Source of the DNA: an uncultured Clostridia bacterium
GTDB taxonomy: Bacteria > Bacillota > Clostridia > Christensenellales > Borkfalkiaceae
DNA length: 45,000 nt
Direction of reading: 5' to 3'
NCBI GenBank assembly: GCA_944359365.1
Contig: CALVST010000012.1
Span: 1 to 45,000, forward strand
Shown here piece by piece: positions 41,144 to 45,000 of the stretch. The translations under genes and the position numbers were made by a program. The number at the start of each line of letters is the position of its first letter. Positions within the stretch are counted from its first letter, which is position 1. The notes below the pieces were generated by a model. It worked only from the letters and a program-made list of their open reading frames with translations, was not told the origin of the DNA and did not search any database.

Positions 41144-42817
41144 ATGAAAAAAAAGTTATTGGCGCTTATTATGGCGCTCGTCATGCTTTTGCCCCTCGCG
41201 CTCGCCGCGTGTTCGGATGACGGCAAGGACGACAACGGCGGCGATCCCACCGTCGATACGCGTTTCCCGTCCGATCCGAATTTCGACGCGCTCACGGGCT
41301 TCACTTCCACCGATAAATCGCAGTGGGGCGAGGCAAAGGCGCACGATCCCTCCGTCATCGAAGACAACGGCACCTATTACGTCTTTTCTACCGATAACGA
41401 CGGCGGTTACGGCTATCAGGTAAGAAAAAGCACCGACCTCATCCATTGGGATTGGGTAGGCTTTGCCATCGAGAACTGCGGCACGAGCGAGGCGGATGCC
41501 GCAAAAAGGTACCAGACGGATAAAAACGGCGGCTTGCAGGAAGTGTATAACGTCATCAGCCAAGATCCCAACTGGGGCACCGCGGGCGGCGGGCAAAATC
41601 AGGCTGCGGCGACATGGACGCTTTGGGCGCCCGACGTGGTAAAGGGTTCCGACGGCAAATATTGGCTGTACGGCTGTTGGACGGCAGACTTCGGGCAGGG
41701 GCATTCTATCATCTTCCTCTGCAAGGCAAATTCCGTTACGGGACCGTATACATTCGACTCCATCCTTCTGTATTCTTACGACGGCTGGCCGACGAACAAT
41801 AACAACCCCAACGCCATCGATCCGCAAATTTATACTGTGGGCGAGAGAATGTTCATGGCTTACGGCTCGTTTACGGGCGGCACATGGACGATAGAGCTGG
41901 ATCCCGCAACGGGGCGCAGGAAAGACGGGCTTTCGGGCAACGACCTTCTCAGCGGCAGCAGCAAAACGGAAGCGGAGCGCTACGGCACCCGCCTTATTCC
42001 CGGCACGGCTACGGAAGGCCCCACCGTCAATTATCACGAAGACGTCGCGATCTATCCGACCGACCTCGAATCCATCAAAAATTATGACGCGTCTAAACTC
42101 ACTTACGAAGACCGCTATTACCTAATGGGCTCGAAAGATTCCCTGAGTGCAGACTACAACATGCGCAGTTTTTGGGGCACTGCCGACGAAAACGGCAATA
42201 TCGAATTCAAGTCTTACGAAACGAGCGCGCAGAACGGCAACCGCGTCAGCGGCTCGTTCACGTGGAATACCGGCCGCCGCGACAACGACGTGCCTTACGA
42301 CTTCTTTGCCCCCGGGCACAACGATATGCTCACCACGAGCGCGGGCGATAACGTCATCGTCTATCACAACCGTATCACCCTCGGGAACGTGGGGAATCAT
42401 TATCTGTTTGTCAGCTCGTATGCCTTTAATTCGAGGGGGGATCTCGTCATCAACCCCAACCGCTATGCGGGCGAAAAGCTGTGCAAGTTCACCGACGCCG
42501 ATTTCGACGGCAACGAATTTTATTATGTGGTCATAAACAGCAACAATTACGCCGCGCTCGAAAACAGCGGCTATGCGGCGGACGGGCTCGTCCTCGCGGC
42601 GGATAATACCGTTACGCTCGACGGGCAGAACGCCGGCGAATGGTATCTGTACGGCGACTATTATATCTATATCGAGCTGAACGACACCGTTTACTACGGC
42701 GTTGCCATGCCCGCGTGGATAGAAAAGGCGAACGACGGCAAGGGCGCCGGCGGCATCACCATTTCCTGTCTGAGCGAAGACGGGCAGGATACCCTGTTCA
42801 TGAACGCTAAGATCTGA
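41144..42817 (+). CDS. surface lipoprotein GH43 endo-arabinanase-like enzyme
   Basis: 557 residues. A lipoprotein signal ends at Cys23 (LALAAC). The five-bladed propeller of GH43 is followed by a ~100-residue C-terminal domain ending in YYGVAMPAWIE and LFMN, as in Abn2 of Bacillus. The three catalytic acids are placed: Asp68 (HDPS), Asp226 (AIDPQ) and Glu291 (EGP). WAPDVVKGSDGKYWLYGC is characteristic. The family hydrolyses alpha-1,5-arabinan; activity on other arabinose or xylose glycans cannot be excluded. It would cut the polymer at the surface. RBS is weak (CGAGGTC). It is 72 bp after the LamG lipoprotein, probably one transcript. Confidence 0.92.
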   Translation: MKKKLLALIMALVMLLPLALAACSDDGKDDNGGDPTVDTRFPSDPNFDALTGFTSTDKSQWGEAKAHDPSVIEDNGTYYVFSTDNDGGYGYQVRKSTDLIHWDWVGFAIENCGTSEADAAKRYQTDKNGGLQEVYNVISQDPNWGTAGGGQNQAAATWTLWAPDVVKGSDGKYWLYGCWTADFGQGHSIIFLCKANSVTGPYTFDSILLYSYDGWPTNNNNPNAIDPQIYTVGERMFMAYGSFTGGTWTIELDPATGRRKDGLSGNDLLSGSSKTEAERYGTRLIPGTATEGPTVNYHEDVAIYPTDLESIKNYDASKLTYEDRYYLMGSKDSLSADYNMRSFWGTADENGNIEFKSYETSAQNGNRVSGSFTWNTGRRDNDVPYDFFAPGHNDMLTTSAGDNVIVYHNRITLGNVGNHYLFVSSYAFNSRGDLVINPNRYAGEKLCKFTDADFDGNEFYYVVINSNNYAALENSGYAADGLVLAADNTVTLDGQNAGEWYLYGDYYIYIELNDTVYYGVAMPAWIEKANDGKGAGGITISCLSEDGQDTLFMNAKI

Positions 42818-42864
42818 CGACACTTGCGGCCGCGGTGCGCCGCGGCCAATGCCGAAAACCTTTG

Positions 42865-42902
42865 TCCGCCGCGCGGCGTCTGCCGCGCGGCGGATATTTT
42901 TT
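42865..42902 (+). terminator. intrinsic terminator after the surface GH43 gene
   Basis: A 13-bp GC-rich stem (arms 42865-42877 and 42882-42894, 4-base loop) is followed by TATTTTTT. Another GC stem, GGCCGCGG/CCGCGGCC, precedes it at about 42827-42846. The rest of the 342-bp gap up to 43159 holds only the next promoter. Confidence 0.88.
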
Positions 42903-43063
42903 GCTCCGAACGCGCCGCAATAGCCCGCGCGAAAAAGTCTGCCTCTTCGCCCGTTCCGGCTCCGCGGGCGGGGGAAAGTACGCCTTCTTTTGCGGCAGGC
43001 AAAAAAAGTATCGTTCACCTGCCTTTTCGGGCAAAAAACCTTATAAAAACCGCCTTTATACGC

Positions 43064-43093
43064 TTGCATGGGTGCTGTGCAATGGTGTATAAT
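43064..43093 (+). promoter_or_regulatory. promoter of the cytoplasmic GH43 gene
   Basis: TTGCAT (43064-43069), 18-bp spacer, perfect TATAAT (43088-43093). The leader is about 60 nt. Confidence 0.65.
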
Positions 43094-43159
43094 GCCTGAC
43101 GGCAAAGGCGGCACGGCATGTGTCGCCTTTCATTTTACAGAAAAAACAAAGAGGCTTTT

Positions 43160-44617
43160 ATGAATTACAGCGATTTTCCGAACGGCGTCCGTTTTGACGC
43201 CCTCAATCAGGATTGGGAAGCCACCCCCGACAAGTGGGGCACCTTCGGCGTGCACGATCCCTCCATGCTCGAAGCGGACGGGGTATATTATGTGTTCTCC
43301 ACGGGCACCTTCCGCCGCGATATGTATCAGATACGCCGCTCAAAAGACCTCGTGCATTGGGAGTTCATTGGCGAGGCGATCCCCGGCGGATTTTCCGAAC
43401 TGAAACCCGTCGTGGATATGCTCAAAAGCATTTACGGCGGCGACGTGCGCACCGAAAACCTTTGGGCGCCCGACGTTTTGAAGGGCTCCGACGGCAAATA
43501 TTGGCTGTACGGCTGTTACACGGGCGTATTCGGCAATAACTATTCCGTCATATTCCTCTGCAAGGCAGAGAATGCGGAAGGCCCTTACAGGTACGAAGAT
43601 ATGCTCGTCGTATCGGGCGGGAATTGGGGGCTTGTGCCCAACGCCATCGATCCGCAGATCTTTTTCGATGCCGAAAACAGGATGTGGATGACCTACGGCT
43701 CTTTTTACGGCGGCATCCGCATTTTGGAGTTGGATCCCGCCACGGGTTTGCGCAAAGACGGTTATACTTTTGCCATGTTCCGCGAAAAAAAGCTCTCGCG
43801 CGGGCAGTATTACGGCAAGCGCATACTCACCACTACGAATGCGGAAGGCTCCGTCGTTGCCTTTCACCGCGGCGTGCCCGTCTACGGGGGCGATATCTTT
43901 GCCGGGGCGGAAAACAAGGCGCTTTGGGCGCGGAAAGACCGTTTCTTTTTGATGGCGTCTTCCGACTCTCTCTCGCGCGATTATAACATGCGCGTCTGGG
44001 CGAGCGAAACGCCGGACGGCGGCTATATGTCTTGCCCGTACGGCAGGGCGGGGCAGAAGGTCGCAAGCTCGTTCAGCTGGCGTTACGGCGAAGAGGATCT
44101 GCGCGTGCCCTTCGATTTTTATGTGCCCGGGCACAACGACCTTTTCACCACGGAAAGCGGCGTCGACCTGGTCGTCTATCACAACCGCACGCCGTATACG
44201 GCAAAACCCATTCCCCGCAAACATTATCTGTTTATCAGCATGTACGCTTTTAATTCGAAGGGCGATCTCGTCATGAGTCCCAACCGCTATGCGGGCGAGC
44301 GGCTCCGCAAGATCGCGCGCGAAGAGCTTGCCGGCAGGGAATACGACTATGTGCAGGTCGGTTCGGGCAATTTCGACTGCGCGTTTGCAAAGAGCGGCGT
44401 GCGCTTGGAAGGGGACGGCTCGCTCAGCCTTCGCGGAGAAAAATTGGGCGAGTGGAAACTGTACGGCGACAATTACGTCGCTTTCACGTTTGACGGGCTG
44501 CAATATTTCGGCGTGGCTATGCCCGCGTGGATAGAGGCGGAAAACCGCGCAGGCATCACGATCTCCGCGCGCGGGGAAGACGGGCTGCCCTTCTTCATGA
44601 ACAGCGCAAACGTATAA
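43160..44617 (+). CDS. cytoplasmic GH43 arabinanase-like enzyme
   Basis: 485 residues with no signal peptide. It is a close paralogue of the surface enzyme, with the same two-domain layout. Catalytic residues are Asp33 (HDPS), Asp164 (AIDPQ) and Glu229 (EGS instead of EGP). LWAPDVLKGSDGKYWLYGC and the C-terminal FGVAMPAWIEAENRAGITIS are shared. Lack of an export signal suggests it cleaves imported arabino-oligosaccharides. The start is ATG at 43160 with AAAGAGG 6 bases upstream; an in-frame ATG at 43118 lacks an RBS. It has its own promoter after a terminator, so it can be expressed separately from the surface genes. Confidence 0.92.
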   Translation: MNYSDFPNGVRFDALNQDWEATPDKWGTFGVHDPSMLEADGVYYVFSTGTFRRDMYQIRRSKDLVHWEFIGEAIPGGFSELKPVVDMLKSIYGGDVRTENLWAPDVLKGSDGKYWLYGCYTGVFGNNYSVIFLCKAENAEGPYRYEDMLVVSGGNWGLVPNAIDPQIFFDAENRMWMTYGSFYGGIRILELDPATGLRKDGYTFAMFREKKLSRGQYYGKRILTTTNAEGSVVAFHRGVPVYGGDIFAGAENKALWARKDRFFLMASSDSLSRDYNMRVWASETPDGGYMSCPYGRAGQKVASSFSWRYGEEDLRVPFDFYVPGHNDLFTTESGVDLVVYHNRTPYTAKPIPRKHYLFISMYAFNSKGDLVMSPNRYAGERLRKIAREELAGREYDYVQVGSGNFDCAFAKSGVRLEGDGSLSLRGEKLGEWKLYGDNYVAFTFDGLQYFGVAMPAWIEAENRAGITISARGEDGLPFFMNSANV

Positions 44618-44630
44618 ACAAACGGCATAA

Positions 44631-44672
44631 AAAGGGAGAGGTCCCTGCGGAAAAGCAGGGACCTCTCCCTTT
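44631..44672. terminator. strong bidirectional terminator
   Basis: A perfect 18-bp stem (arms 44631-44648 and 44655-44672) with loop GGAAAA, with A-run and T-run ends. It serves the rightward GH43 gene and the leftward gene at 44711. Confidence 0.92.
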
Positions 44673-44710
44673 CATTATTATATAATATAAAAGATGCTGA
44701 CGTTTGCCGC

Positions 44711-44989
44711 CTACTTGCCGCCGTCATTTTTTTCCGGGTTCTCGGGCTGCTCTTTGCCGTTTGCCTCGTCGTTCTCGGGGAGCGTGTCCTCTTCGGGAGA
44801 ATTTGGCGCCTGTTTGCGCTCCTTTTCTTCCTGCAAAAATTTGAACAGCATGCTCAGCGCAAAAAACAGCAGCGCGCCGCCCAAGCAAGCCCACACGGCG
44901 ATCATGTCCCAAAGGATCCCCGCAAAAACGCACAGTGCGATGAGCACCGCCGCGGCGACCGCGAACGCCGCGCGCAAAATTTTGTACAT
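44711..44989 (-). CDS. small membrane protein with acidic tail, unknown function
   Basis: 92 residues. Two hydrophobic segments (about 7-27 and 31-50) form a hairpin, followed by a charged cytoplasmic tail rich in Glu, Pro, Asn and Lys (from about 55). I do not recognise the family. The start at 44989 is only 11 bases from the window end; no RBS is visible in the part that can be read. It faces the strong terminator and may belong to an operon continuing outside the window. Confidence 0.6.
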   Translation of the reverse strand: MYKILRAAFAVAAAVLIALCVFAGILWDMIAVWACLGGALLFFALSMLFKFLQEEKERKQAPNSPEEDTLPENDEANGKEQPENPEKNDGGK

Positions 44990-45000
44990 AATTTATTACC

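Noticed and set aside
1-45000. tRNA and rRNA genes.
   Set aside because: No cloverleaf with a TTC loop and acceptor pairing and no rRNA-like conserved sequence was noticed in the gaps; a covariance-model scan would settle it.

Overview
The window looks like the replication-origin region of a moderately GC-rich, low-homology-to-Bacillus member of the Firmicutes (Clostridia class; an uncultured Christensenellales-like gut lineage is my guess, by inference only). The reasons are the conserved block dnaN-rpmH-rnpA-yidD-yidC-jag, parA/parB with a parS site, a YyaC-type sporulation-associated gene, an L27 with a Firmicutes-style N-terminal extension, Shine-Dalgarno-rich starts with some TTG/GTG, lipoprotein-anchored binding proteins and a Gram-positive glycan locus. 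Transcription is mostly leftward to the left of about 19.3 kb and mostly rightward to the right of it, as expected when replication forks leave from an origin near the centre.

Left arm (1-19.3 kb, mostly minus strand): the start of rpmA and complete rplU; a helical-bundle protein; a hairpin-rich gap; glmM-glmS (cell-wall amino sugar); a kinase-acetyltransferase fusion; the phosphate operon pstS-pstC-pstA-pstB-phoU behind a Pho-box-like promoter; dxs-popT (isoprenoid precursor synthesis coupled to an undecaprenyl phosphate translocase); an RlmI-type methyltransferase; the ferrous iron operon feoA2-feoA-feoB-Cys-rich protein under a palindromic operator; rsmG and a SLOG protein.

Centre (19.26-28.7 kb): a DnaA-box cluster with an AT-rich stretch just upstream of dnaN (probable oriC, with no dnaA next to it), then dnaN, rpmH, rnpA, yidD, yidC and jag. 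From about 24.0 to 28.7 kb follows a strikingly AT-rich, gene-poor island with only a small membrane protein and a yyaC homologue. It carries one canonical parS and three parS-like sites with a CATATG core, two of them buried in perfect palindromes of 40 and 52 bp. This is the most unusual part of the window and is probably the centromere region of the chromosome.

Right arm (28.7-45 kb): ftsH, parA, parB, then an arabinan-type oligosaccharide locus: a very large solute-binding lipoprotein, two sugar permease subunits (no ATPase present), a 933-residue surface lipoprotein with a LamG-like domain and a duplicated beta-domain, a surface GH43 enzyme and a cytoplasmic GH43 enzyme. Together these would bind and cut the polymer outside, import oligomers, and finish cutting inside. 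A two-helix membrane protein on the minus strand closes the window. No tRNA, rRNA, CRISPR array, transposase or prophage gene was seen.
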